Below, piece after piece: positions 23,421 through 35,212 of a DNA stretch of 64,000 bases. The stretch lies in the NCBI GenBank assembly GCA_029931535.1, contig JAQPZY010001200.1:1565312-1629311 (forward strand). Direction: 5' to 3'. A program made the translations under genes and the position numbers. Numbering within the stretch: position 1 is the first letter of the stretch; every line of letters begins with the position of its first letter. The notes under the pieces are model-generated. The model made no database searches. It was given only the letters and a program-made list of their open reading frames with translations, and was not told the origin of the DNA. This DNA is from Margaritifera margaritifera (taxonomy: Eukaryota > Mollusca > Bivalvia > Unionida > Margaritiferidae).

Positions 23421-23950
23421 GATGTTGCCGCTCCTGAGCCCGATGCGTCAGTAGCCGCAGCGTTCGGAAACCCTTCTTTGTGCCGCTTGAACTCGAGCTG
23501 CTAAATGACCGCATGCCATAATACCAGTCCGGTCTTTCAGACCACCTCAACTCTGAGCTGACGTTCAATGACTACGGCAGGGTTATCGGGTGTACAATCA
23601 AAGGGGCGAGCTACACCATCAGTGGTATATCTCTGGAATACAACGTTATGACCTTCCCGAGCTCCAGCGCATGATTCTGCAGCAGTGTACGGAAAATGTG
23701 GCTATTTTGTACACCCGATTGCTGCGCCATCGCAGGGTGGTGAACAAGAGAGATGATACGTGGAACGTCAGGCTAAATACATCGGCGAAAATCTTGAAGG
23801 TAATGGTTATGCACTTTCAGGACGCGGCATAAAGCAAAGATTTGGCAGGTGATACTAATTATTTATGCAAACTCCCTATTGACAAAGCGACGGTGACGAT
23901 CGAAACCATATTTATGCCCATTGGCAGGCGCTATTCCAGCAGTAGATAAA
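23421..23950 (+). pseudogene. Major capsid protein fragment, copy 3
   Basis: Near-identical to copy 2, including the shared one-base loss and terminal stop, which supports a direct copy 2/copy 3 relationship. Confidence 0.65.
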
Positions 23951-24734
23951 GAGTCTAAAGGTAATGACGATGGAGTCTATCAAAGACGCGGAACTGCCGT
24001 CGACAGATGTTAGTGCCTTCTACCAAATCAATTGATCCTTTTCATCGAAATGAGGTCATCGGAAGACTACACGATTCACGAGTCTGAAAGGCGCGTCGAA
24101 AATGCGAGCGAAGGCCTAACATTTCAAATCACCCCCCCCCCTCGGAGTCCTCCCCTCACCCCCTCACCCCCCAAAAAAAAGCGCTCCAGTCGGGAGAAGT
24201 GTTGAACATGTACTTATACGTCATTATATACGCGCAGCTCAACATAAAAATGGCCAGTAAGAGTCGACTGTCCACTAGTCTCTGGGAAAGATCCACGCCG
24301 CACCGCCTTTCGAGTAACCTGCAGAAGTTTTGTGATAACTTACAGGCACAATGCGACATGATCGTCGACCTCCGCGGTTGCGTCAAGAGCGTGTTGTCCT
24401 GAGTATTTGTCAAATAGGCATTAAAGAGTCACTCTGATTTTCTCGTCATTATCTGCCCTACTATAGCCTAAACATGGCGTACAATAGGCCGTTAGCACGT
24501 GGCAAAATAATACGCGGGAGTATTTCTGGCCAACTCTAAGGGCCATGAGCTGGATGCCGAGCTTTGCGCACTCGCTAAATTATTCAGGAAGCCACCAAAT
24601 TCTTTGAATTGGATGATTGTGCCTTTCTTTCTGGCAACGGCATAAGGAAACGATCCTACCTAAGCTCGCATCTGTCAGTCATCATGCCGGCATTAGCGTA
24701 TGGGTCATAACCTAAAAGTACAAGATGTTGCTAG

Positions 24735-25203
24735 GCCGTAGATCAAAACGCAGACCATGTGACGTATTTACCCGGCCGAGACGCACCATGCCGACCTCTC
24801 GTTTCTGGCGTACATGCACTGACCGTGGTTGATGTCGCCAGTCAATACAAGGAGACTGAATATTTGACCATAAAGGAGGCTTCCAAAGTTGTCGACGCAT
24901 TTGCACGTATCTGCAAGCTGGGTCGATAAGATTGCATAACCTGCTGCAGGTTGACAACAGCTGTTTGCACATCATTAATCCCAGATGTTACTTTTTGCTA
25001 GCGTGAGCGAGAGTGCAATGAGTAGCACTTTGTGGGATTGGCGGCGACCTTACGTTGTGGTGGCCCTAAACGGTGAGGTATCGCGGCCGACAGGCAAAAC
25101 ACCTATTGATGCCATTCGTAAAACGGTCGCTTTGACTGTATGGGCAACGCGTGCGGTGCCTGTGACGCTACCAGTTTGGCTGAAAATGCATTTCCTCACC
25201 TAA
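24735..25203 (+). pseudogene. Polinton-type integrase remnant, copy 3
   Basis: Third copy, essentially identical to copy 2 over the two open pieces. Confidence 0.75.
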
Positions 25204-25522
25204 AATATCATTGTGTATTACGTATATGCACCGGGGGAAGTTGCAGGAGGGCAACGTTGTTGCTGAGATCCTCTGTGGTCGCTCAAGGTGTTCACCCTGA
25301 CTCATAGGTTTGACATCCCAGGCCAGCCATTTATATACCATCTTTCGGGTAGAGATGCTCCACACAGAAGCCTCGTTTGTGAGGATCAACGTACTGTGCC
25401 TGAAGGTACCTAGCTACCACCCAAGGACATTATTGGCCCGGGCAGCCGAGTTGGCTGATCTTCTTGAGGTAATCCTCTGACAAGGCACGACACCATCAAC
25501 AAGGTCAATATTTATTGCAAAA

Positions 25523-25557
25523 GGGTTAGGGTTAGGGGTTAGGGTTAGGGTTAGGGG
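25523..25557 (+). repeat. Interstitial telomere-like repeat, copy 3
   Basis: Same TTAGGG patch in the third tandem unit. Confidence 0.85.
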
Positions 25558-25570
25558 CTTGTCTCCGTTG

Positions 25571-26108
25571 CACAGCTTTGCCGTGGAATTGAAGCATTTT
25601 GTGCAACGGGGAAAACGGTGTGCAATCCCCTGATGCACAAATGCGTCAATTCCACAGCAAAAGTGTGCAACAGTGTGCAACGGGCTGCACAAAATACGTC
25701 AATTGCATAGCAAAAGTGTGCAACGGGGGAAACGGTGTGCAATGCCGTAATGCACAAATGCGTCAATTCCACAGCAAATGTGTGCAACGTTGGATGCACA
25801 AATGCGTCAATTCCACAGCAAATGTGTGCAGCACAATGCCTCAGTTCCACAGCAAAGGTGTGCAACGGGGGAAATGGTGTGAATACGCTAATGCACAAAT
25901 GCGTCCATTTCAGAGCCAATGTGTGAAACGGGGGAAATGGTGTGCGCAATACGCTAATGCAGAAATGCATACATTTCAGAGCCAATGTGTGCAACGGGGG
26001 AAATGGTGTTCAATACGCTAATGCAGAAATGCGTCCATTTCAGAGCCAATGTGTGCAACGGGGGAAATGGTGTGCAATACGCTAATGCACAATGCGTACA
26101 TTTCAGGG
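25571..26108 (+). repeat. Minisatellite, copy 3
   Basis: Matches copy 2 in unit number and variant order. Confidence 0.9.
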
Positions 26109-27977
26109 AATGGCCGTTGAATGGAGCAGGGGTCGAAGGTAGCTCATGAAAGCGAAAACTGGTGAGTGAGTAGGGCATGGCTTTTCCACGGGCTGGCTTG
26201 TGGCTTGTCGCGGCTGGTGAGGGAGTAGGGCACGATCCAAGGACGAATATAAAAGAAAGACCAGAATACCGCACTTTCTGCCTGTGACTTTTTCTTGAGA
26301 AATTTTCTAGCGAACGCCTAGAGCTATCCCAGGACCGCGGGTACCGGCATGTGTGGCTTGAGTATGCCTGTCATTGCCGAGCATGGGATTTGGCCTCAGG
26401 CTTACCTTGGCGGCGGCAGCGTCCAAAATCGCTTTCATGGCAGTAGATGCGGCTTGTCAAGACGAAACGAAGGGCACTTCGATCAGGAGGATAGCTTGAG
26501 CCGTTTGGGAGAAAGTTGGTATAATGGCTTTTCCCATGTTAAAAAACCGCCTCAATTGCACATTTCATTTTAATTTCTAAAAATAATCGGTATATCTCTG
26601 GGAGCTTTTAAGCTAGGGTAACGATCGAGAGCAATTTGGACTCGGCTGTGTCTGCCGCATCGATCTGTGCCATTCTTACTGCCATGCGGCACGGGGTATG
26701 GTCACCGCAGAGGGTCGAGCTTCCCCTCCCCCAAGTTTGAAAATGGTAGCCAAAAACCCCAGCTGGACCAGACCGGCTATATCTCGGGTACTATGATAGT
26801 TATCGGGGCGGTCGAGACGTCTATGGGTAGAGGGGTCCCTGATGCAAGTAGCGCTGCCTTAGCAGACTGGATTGTATGGTCGGTACGGCCGAGGCAGAGC
26901 GGGGACCGCGGACCCATGCAATCCTAGGTGCCAACCCTAGGTCCAAAGTGACCGTAAACCTAGGCCCACCCAAGGACGGCTATATCTCAGGCACCTGTGG
27001 AGCTATCGCTTAGATCGAAGATGTTCTGAATGCAGCTGGGTCCACTCTAAGTATCGGCACCCCACTGGAGTGGATGGCATGCTTGGTACGGCCGTAGGGT
27101 GCAGGTGGTGTCCAAGGTATCACAATCCAAGGACTACACCAAAAACGCAACACTAGCGCCGACTAGAACGTGGATTGTGCCGGTAAAGCTGGAGCTATCT
27201 GAGCCAGGGAAGATTTGGCGTATGCAGCAGGGACCGCTGTATCTATCGGTACCTTACTGGAGTGGATGGCATAGTGGGTACGGCCGCGGCAGGGCGTTCT
27301 GTCAAGGTGGGTATGAAAAATGCACGATCGAAGGACTAATTCCGATAAGGGTTACGGTCTCGTGGGTTAGGTTTTTATATATAAGAGAGTAATGTAACAT
27401 TACTCCATGCACTGGCCTAAGGAGAATTACTCTTAAGACTATGATCTTATGTATATAGTATGCGAGGATATTTATGTAAATCCCTATGGGTGACGAATCC
27501 TGGGACCTGAATTACACTTCTTAATAAAGAATGACACCCTAGCGATAAATTAATCAAATCACTAATTCGTTCCATACTTGGTTTCTGCTTGGAATCGAAC
27601 CTAGGACCCCTTAGTCGAGATAAGGCAACTATCGCCTGCCTACACGTTCCAGCACCCATACTACCACGGCCACCTCCACATCACCAAAAAATGATGTTTT
27701 GGCAACCGTACATATATGGGGCTAGAACGTGCAGACAATCTCAAAACTTATATATATACATTATCTGTCTTAAGAAACCTTGGCACTGGCTAGATTAGGT
27801 TTTTATATATAAGAGAGTAATGTAACATTACTCCATGCACTGGCCTAAGGAGAATTACTCTTAAGACTATGATCTTATGTATATATTATGCGAGGATATT
27901 TATAAATGGTGGAGCCCAAATTACCCCTACCAGGTAAAAAAGTATAGTCATTTAGAAGGGGGGGGGGGGTCACAAAT

Positions 27978-28541
27978 ACGGTGATGCTGCCAGGCTGCAC
28001 AAGTGCATCAATCACACAAAACATACCGTCTGCTTTAGTTCTGATCATCAAGGTGTTTATTTGTGTGTTTGGTAACCTTTCCCATTCATCTTTCACACTG
28101 CCTAACTGTGCTTGACCAGAAATCCATTCAGGCGTGCTCAAGACAATAGCCATTTGTAAGTTGATAAGGGATTGCTTAAATTTGCCTCTGCTGGAATTTC
28201 TTCCTTGGATCAGGATAATTACCATGTCATGGATAGCTTGGAGATTGTGATTACTTCGGATGCATCTTTGGAGACCTCTGATTGAACATCGATAATTGAA
28301 GTTTCTGGGATCAGAGTCGACTAGTACTCGGACTACATGTGATGAACCTCTAAAGAACAAAAAAATAGTTTGGTCAAAATTTCAGAGGTTATGGTCATGC
28401 AAAAAGCTGGAAAAGCAAGCCATGTACATGCCTCTCCAAACTGCTGGTTGTTGGAAGGGTTTCTCTGCACAGACTAACATTCACACTGCAATAAAAAAAA
28501 ACAGATTAACTTCTGAAAATGTCAGGGTCCTAGGTGGATGA
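27978..28541 (+). pseudogene. hAT-family transposase fragment, copy 3
   Basis: Same fragment in the third tandem unit, with a longer G run at its left edge. Confidence 0.5.
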
Positions 28542-30113
28542 GTGGTCTAGGATGCTCGCCTGTACAGATCACTAACACATTTCACCTCTGTCCAAGTGAG
28601 TTTGACCAATGTGGGTATGTGAGAAAGCTTACCAGTAGTTTGCCATGGGTTGATGGTCCTTCCCAGGATCTTCCAGGGTTCTTCCTCCACCAAATACTGG
28701 CCACCACGTATAGCCTATCATGTGCTGCAAAATGGCATTGAACCCAACAAAACCACAACAACTGAAAATGTCAAAAGAATAATGCTAATACAGCTACAGG
28801 CATTTAACCCCACAAAACCACAATAACTGGAAATGTCAACAGAATAATGCTAATACAGCTATAGGCTGGCTCATCTCAAGATTTAAATTTCAACAGAGCA
28901 CTGGATAAATGGAAGGGAGAAAGCAATGGTATATGTTCGGGTGTTAAGGGTAAGAGTTGCACCATCTGTAATCTTCTTTTCCCCCACCCATTATTTTCTT
29001 TTCGAAGCCGAATTGGCAGGTAGAATTTGGGATTACCACCCACACCCCCATCTCCAGCTAATTCTAGGTAGTATCATCGAAATAAACTTGCCTGTTTGTT
29101 CTTTTTTTATTCTTGAAATTAAAACCATTCATCTCTAAAATGTATTTTGGCCATTTGAATCTACATATTGGGAAATAAATGTGGTAGTGTTTTCACAGAA
29201 GATTTAATCTTCTATTTACATTTTCTGTCAATGATCATCTACCGTGTGCTCTTGATTGGTGCCCAAGCCAATCAAAATCAGTAAGACATTTCTGTCATCC
29301 AATGAAATTGATTGCCTTATTCTTCTTTAGTAATGAGCTTGGGAATGTGATAGATTCAGTCTAAAGTCAAACATAACGATATTTTTATCTGTTTTTCATG
29401 GGGTCTTTTGTATGCACCTTGCAGCTGCAATGTAGGGAAGTTTCTTATGCCAAAGATGAAATATAAGGATCATTGGCACAATGACACAACCTGAAATGTA
29501 CCCAGATGAAGCTTGGTACAGTTGTATGTTTGCAATAGAAGAAGTGTTGCATTACATGTTTGGGGTCCTGTCCTCAAGGTCAAGGTCACATGTGAATATT
29601 TTAGGGTTTCATTTCTTTCATCTTTATATAATGAAAGCTGTTTGAGGTACCGTGATGAACTATGGTGTGCTCAGTTTGATGGCATCTCGTGTATCACAGT
29701 CAATGTTCAAAATCAAGATAGCTGACTTTTTTTATAACAAAAACAACTTGTTGGCACTTTAATTCTAATGTTCTTTAAGATAGGACAATGAAACGTTTTT
29801 ACTTTCTATATCTGCCCTGTAATTTTATAGATTGTAAAGGTCATAGATAGATTTCTTATGATATTGTATGACCTCACCATGGTAAGCAGGAGGACAAAAA
29901 ACACATTGAAGCATTTTCAAGCATTAATAAATGAACTTTCTGGGAAATCATGGTACATTAAAGAAGTGCCGGTTCAAAACATGTTTTGCACAGAATACAT
30001 TATATGAAATTTGAATGGATTAAAAGAAATTGTCCAATGTTCAGTGAAATCTTAAATTTACTGCATGCTTAGATTCTTAATTGTTAGTACTTTATTGCTT
30101 CTTTCTGTGACAG

Positions 30114-30285
30114 AATTATCATTGGTGGTGGAGATCGTTCCTAACCAGTGGATTCACAGCAGTGTATTTCTTCATATATTGCATTCACTACTTTGTATCC
30201 AAGCTGGAACTTCAGGGAGGAGCCAGCACTTTCCTGTACTTTGGATACATGTTGATAGTTGTCTTTTTGTTCTTCTTGCTGACAG
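30114..30285 (+). CDS. TM9SF2: TM9SF2-like protein, internal exon near the C-terminus
   Basis: Preceded by TTCTTTCTGTGACAG and followed by the donor GTAAATG, this 172-nt exon reads NYHWWWRSFLTSGFTAVYFF, then YCIHYFVSKLELQ, then STFLYFGYMLIVVFLFFLLT. It is two transmembrane helices joined by a short loop, the hallmark of the C-terminal part of transmembrane 9 superfamily members; wording is closest to TM9SF2, with TM9SF4 the alternative. The family are nine-pass Golgi/endosomal membrane proteins involved in sorting and glycosphingolipid handling. The exon ends in phase 1. Its left edge carries the right breakpoint of the 8.3-kb tandem array. Upstream exons lie outside the window. Confidence 0.85.
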
Positions 30286-30969
30286 GTAAATGAAGGCCTT
30301 TATGTTATGGATTTATGCACTCCAGCTTCACTTGGGCTTTGGTAAGTGGTCACCCAACCAAGTGAGTGGTATTCTCCGAGTTCCTAGATTTTTCCACCTT
30401 AGCAACTGCTTTTGTATGCCCAACTACTTACAGTGGGGGCAGTTTAATGTGGTCCCTCCACTTGAAGTAGAGATATTTGCATATATATGCTGATAATCTG
30501 ATTAGATTTTAAGACTATTTATACACATTTTTCAACTTTTTATACCCTCAATACATGCAGCGGGGGTATCTTGATTTCTAGTACTCCTCCATCCATCTGG
30601 GTAGCTTGTTAGCAAGATTGCACAAAAAAACGATCCGTTTAGTCAAATCCAAGTTAGTAGACATATTTGTTTCCTTATGTAGATAATCTGATTATATTTT
30701 CAGGCTTTTACAGTAGTTATTTCATTTTTAGCTTTACTTTTACTGGTCATAGACCACAAGAGCTTATGGGATGCCCCATTGTCTGTCACCCAACATCTGT
30801 CCATCTGTTTAGCACAAGTTTTTTTTATCGCTATTCGTGCTAAACTACTTACAGGATTGACATGAAAATTTACACACACTCTTCTCAGGGTCTAGTTTGT
30901 CCTGAAAGAAAATGGAGTCGCTCAGATATCCAGTATGGCCACCACAGCAGCCATATTGAAAATGTTATT
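30286..30969 (+). other. TM9SF2-like intron, left part
   Basis: No coding signal. Holds stretches of a dispersed repeat type (CATCTGTCCATCTG, CTAAACTACTTACAGGATTGA) that lead into the 140-bp tandem repeats. Confidence 0.5.
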
Positions 30970-32060
30970 GCTACTCTTTCTGAATGGATGGTCATATCAC
31001 CATAGGCTTTTCTCCGAAAGACTTCTTTAATGTCTACTTGGTCCTAAATGATAATGGAACCAATCTGACATCCAATATGGCCACCATAGGAGCCATCTTG
31101 AAAATCTTGATATTGCTGCGCATGAATGGAAAATCCTATAGACATGGGGTTTTCATCACAAGACTTCTTATTATGTCTACTTGGTCCTAAATGAAAATGG
31201 TTCTGCTTAGACATCCAATATACCGGCCACAGCAGCTACTTCTCCTACATTGATGGTCATATGAACATGGGAGTTTCACTGAAAGACTTTTTATGATGTC
31301 TAATTGGTCCTAAATAAAAATAGTTCTGAACTGATGTTCAATGTGGTCACCACAACTGCCAACTTTTAAATCTTGTTACCACTTCTCCTCCTTAACAGAA
31401 AGTCATGTTGACATGGGATTTTCACCAGAAGATTACTTATGATATCTAGCTGGTTTGAAATGAAAATGGTTACACTTGGACATCCAATATGGCCACCACA
31501 GTGGCCATGTTGAAAATCTTATGTGTACTCCTCCTGAATAGATGGTCATATCAACATGGGGTTTTCAGTAAAAGACTTTTCATGATGTCTACTTGGTCCC
31601 AAGTGAAAATGGTGCTGATCTGACATCCATTATGGCCACCATGTCAGACATCTTGAAAATCATGTAATCACTACCCCACCTGAATGGATGGTTATATCAA
31701 CATGGGGTTCTCACCAGAAGACTTCTAATAATGTCAGGTTGGTACTAAATGCAAATGGTGCCAATCTGACAGCCATTGTCTTGAAAATCTTGTTATTGTT
31801 ACTTCCCATAAATGGAAAGTCATATCAACATGGAATTTTCACCAGAAGACTAATTATGATATCTGTTTGGTCCCAAATGAAAATGGTGCCAATCTGACCT
31901 CAAATATGGCTGTCACAATGAACATATTAAAAATCTTGTCACTAATTCTCCTGAATGGATGGTCATATGAACTTGGGGATTTCACCAAAAGTCTTCTAAT
32001 GGTTTCTAGTTTGTCCAGATGAAAATGGTTGCCACAGTGGCTAATTGGAAAATGTTATCG
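30970..32060 (+). repeat. Degenerate tandem repeat, about 140 bp, 8 units, intronic
   Basis: Each unit contains GATGGTCATATCAACATGGG, TTTTCACCAGAAGACTTCT, GATGTCTACTTGGTCC, AAATGAAAATGGT, and AATATGGCCACCACAG. Anchors fall near 30984, 31135, 31250, 31401, 31541, 31686, 31818 and 31957. Units are diverged from each other, so the array is old. Chance ORFs here are not genes. Confidence 0.85.
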
Positions 32061-35000
32061 CACAAGAATATTTGAGGTGGTTCCAGTGCTCAGCAAGTAT
32101 AAAGAAGAAATGGTTTTATCTTGAATTACTGGAAATTCTTTTCGGACTGTAGAGCATCAGTCCTTTCAAGGGACTCTTGTTTATACATTTTTGTAACTTT
32201 TCGGACTTGGATTTATTCTACAAAACTGTGTTAACATGATAAAGACAAAATACAACTGCAGTTAGACAAATTAAATTTGGTATGAATGTTTGTATGCACA
32301 TGTTGACAGCCGGATTAGATTTTCAAACTATTATTGTAATTTTACAAAATTTGTCTGAATTTGTTAAAATATTTTTTGAGACTTTTCGGTCAGCAGTGGG
32401 GACCATATGCATTTTACAAACACAAATTAAGACACTTTTTTTTTTCTTTCTTTCACTTGAACGTTTTTGAGGGAAAAAAAATGTTGCAAGCATGATTAAG
32501 CAAAAACCACTGGAGGTTGACAAATGAACATTTTTGAACTTGTTTCGACTTGATTTCTTGGTATGCAGTGAAGGCATAAATCTTGTACATAATGCAGAGC
32601 TAGTTTAAATATGTGGGCCACAAAGAGGGTGTTGTGTAAGTTAATGAACTGTTGTACAATCCACATAAAATAAAATTTTGAACTATATGACAATATGGTG
32701 GATTGACAATAGGTATTTCCCTAAATGTTACTTGGTTATTTAGCGACACTTGAATTTACAAGTGGTGAAAGCATTAGACATTTCTTCATGATACAAGATG
32801 AACATCATCATAATAATAATAGGTTTCATGTCTTCTCAATTGACTGTTAAGCCAAAGACTCCTCTCACACAGGGTCAAGATGCATTAAAATATACACTAT
32901 TCACATTAGGCACTTTTTAAAAATATATATGCCAGGATAATGTGGTTACTCACAGAGTTCATATGAAAATCATTTTTGAAAAAATCTCAATTGCAACTAT
33001 TTGTGACTACTCCACATGGAAAGTGCCTTCCTTGGGTCCTATGCATGTTTTACTGGAAAAGCCCTCACGGACCGGAGGTAATAAAATAAAGCAGGTTCAT
33101 ATAAAAACTATAAAATTACATTTGGGTTAATGAGACTGTTTTACATTTGTATTTAAAAGCAGAAAGGGTTGTACAAAATATATCATTAGACAAGATATTC
33201 CATTTTAAAACATCATTGTGTGTAAAACTCTTTTTCAATCCTGTGAATTGTTGTAATAAATTACAACATTTTTCCTTGTTGAGGAAAACTTTAGTCCTGT
33301 CCTGTTTATATGCTTGGTCATTACATTTCTTTACCAATCTTCCATGCATTACATGACAGCAGATCTGGGTCTGTGCAGTTTACAGTTGGACTCGACTTAC
33401 AAATCAGTATATCCAGTAAATAGGTTTCTTATCAAGACATTAAAAAATCAATCTACATTGTTATTGTGAAATATTAGAGTCTTCAAATAGAAAAATGAAT
33501 ATTAGTGCAACTCTGATAGCTCCGAGTTTTTATTGACACACACGCATGTCATAACTCTCTATTCCATTATATTACATATCTTCCTTCTCTGACTGGTCTT
33601 GTCATAAACCAACCAAAAATGTCTCATAATTTGACATTCTTGTAGTGCCATACAGACAAATTAATATACCAATTTGTAGTATCCAAGGAAACCCGTGATA
33701 AAAAAACCCTCACAAAACATGGAGAATTTTCATGTGTAAGAGAATGGCCAACACTAAGTTGGAATAGCTTGTTGCCTAACTCGTCAGACATTTAAATGAA
33801 TAAATTATGTTTAAACCAGATGAATCGTGGGCAGATGGAATGACAAGTGGAGGATATCACCAGGCTTGAAATCAATGACAATGTGCTAATCTGAGATAAG
33901 TAAATTGACTGATGGCCCATTAAAATTCTTGCCTGCAAAATCCATTGGATCAGTACAAAATTTCTGCAAATCACTATCAAGAGTCAATATATGGTCTTGT
34001 GTTGAATGTCTGATAAAATATGGAATGGCATTCATTTTCATGGTTAGTTGATCTGTTTATTGTGTTAATTGAGTAACTGACAAGAACATGTACTTGATGA
34101 GGTACAATGAATGCCATGCCAGAAATTTTCAAGTGTTCTTCCTTACATCAAGTAAATAAGGGTGCAGATGACAAAGCAGTCAGAACACACACTGATCTAG
34201 CCTGGTACCCTGTTGAAATGCATTAATTTCAATACTGATGACATAAAATGATGTAGCAATGTAAAGTATTGGGCTTGTGCCATAGTCACAAAATGGCAAT
34301 TTTCATCAACAAGAGATTCTAATTCAGATATAGATAGGCTAGTGCCAGAACTTAGCCAATTGGAAAAGGTCATGTTGGCTGATTCAACGAATAATGCAGA
34401 AATATACCAAAAACATTAGTGTTAGATCATTATTGATAAACATTCACTGAATTGTAAGGTGATAATTGGAAAGATGTTGAGGTTCTTGTAAGGTTGCACG
34501 GTTGCCACTAAAACATCAGAAATTTGATGCTGACAACAAAGAGTACAACCATAAAATGAATATGATCAAGAAATGAGAGCAAGAAAGTACCAGCTAATCC
34601 TTGAAAACTAATATGAATTACTGAAATATGACCCAGGAAAGGAACTGATGTTATGCACATTCTGCACAGAGTATTTGGAGAAATACAAAAGTTCACAGAT
34701 CTGTGATATTTAGGCAGGATCAGTAAAAACTTGTGATGCTGATATTGTGGATAAGTAAAAAATAATCTCAATATCAAACCATGTATCACTATCCCTAATG
34801 TTAAAGATTTGGGTATTAAAGAAAGATATTTAAACTGTGTAAATATTCTTCTTTTACACTATAGAGTGGTTTTGTTGAAATTGCTTGTGTTGTCTTGTAT
34901 GTCCATTGTGGTAAACGTTTTAATAATTTGATTTAACAATCAACACATGTAAGCACTTCAACATGATGTGATGTAACAATGCACATTATACTTATATATT

Positions 35001-35154
35001 TATCCTACCAAGAAAATGTTTTGGGGATTATATTTGTGTTACATTAAGATAATATTTGTAAAAATGAACTTTTAAAGAATTTCTCTATAGTTTTGATGGC
35101 TGTATTTTTACACTTCATGAATTAGGCATTTGTTGCTAATTTTTCCCATTGCAG
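32061..35154 (+). other. TM9SF2-like intron, right part
   Basis: A+T-rich, without recognisable genes or intact transposons. A short segment near 33353-33395 (CAGATCTGGGTCTGTGCAG) resembles the palindromic MITE at 51.8 kb, and ATGTTTTACTGGAAAAGCCC near 33045 matches the ends of dispersed repeats at 39.3 and 45.9 kb. It ends TTTTTCCCATTGCAG, the next acceptor. Confidence 0.5.
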
Positions 35155-35212
35155 GAACAAAGGATTCTTTGCCTGCTTCTGGTTTGTCACCAAGTTATAC
35201 AGTATAGTGAAG
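35155..35212 (+). CDS. TM9SF2: TM9SF2-like protein, next exon with a one-base loss
   Basis: Bounded by TTGCAG and GTAGGT, the exon encodes GFFACFWFVTKLYSIVK, the conserved last transmembrane segment and start of the cytosolic tail of TM9SF2. It is 58 nt. The preceding exon ends in phase 1, so 59 nt would be needed to stay in frame into this segment; the bases GGAACAAAGGATTC appear to lack one nucleotide. Either the allele is frameshifted here, the assembly has a one-base error, or the splice sites differ from my reading. The final residues (a short tail in relatives) would come from a further exon that I could not place. Confidence 0.75.

Larger units (their letters stand above)
21800..30122 (+). 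repeat. Tandem unit copy 3 (about 8.32 kb)
   Basis: Third copy, very close to copy 2. Its right end runs without a break into the intact TM9SF2-like exon, so this copy holds the native intron-exon junction, while the left end of copy 1 holds the native element I sequence. The other two junctions are the duplication joins. Confidence 0.9.
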
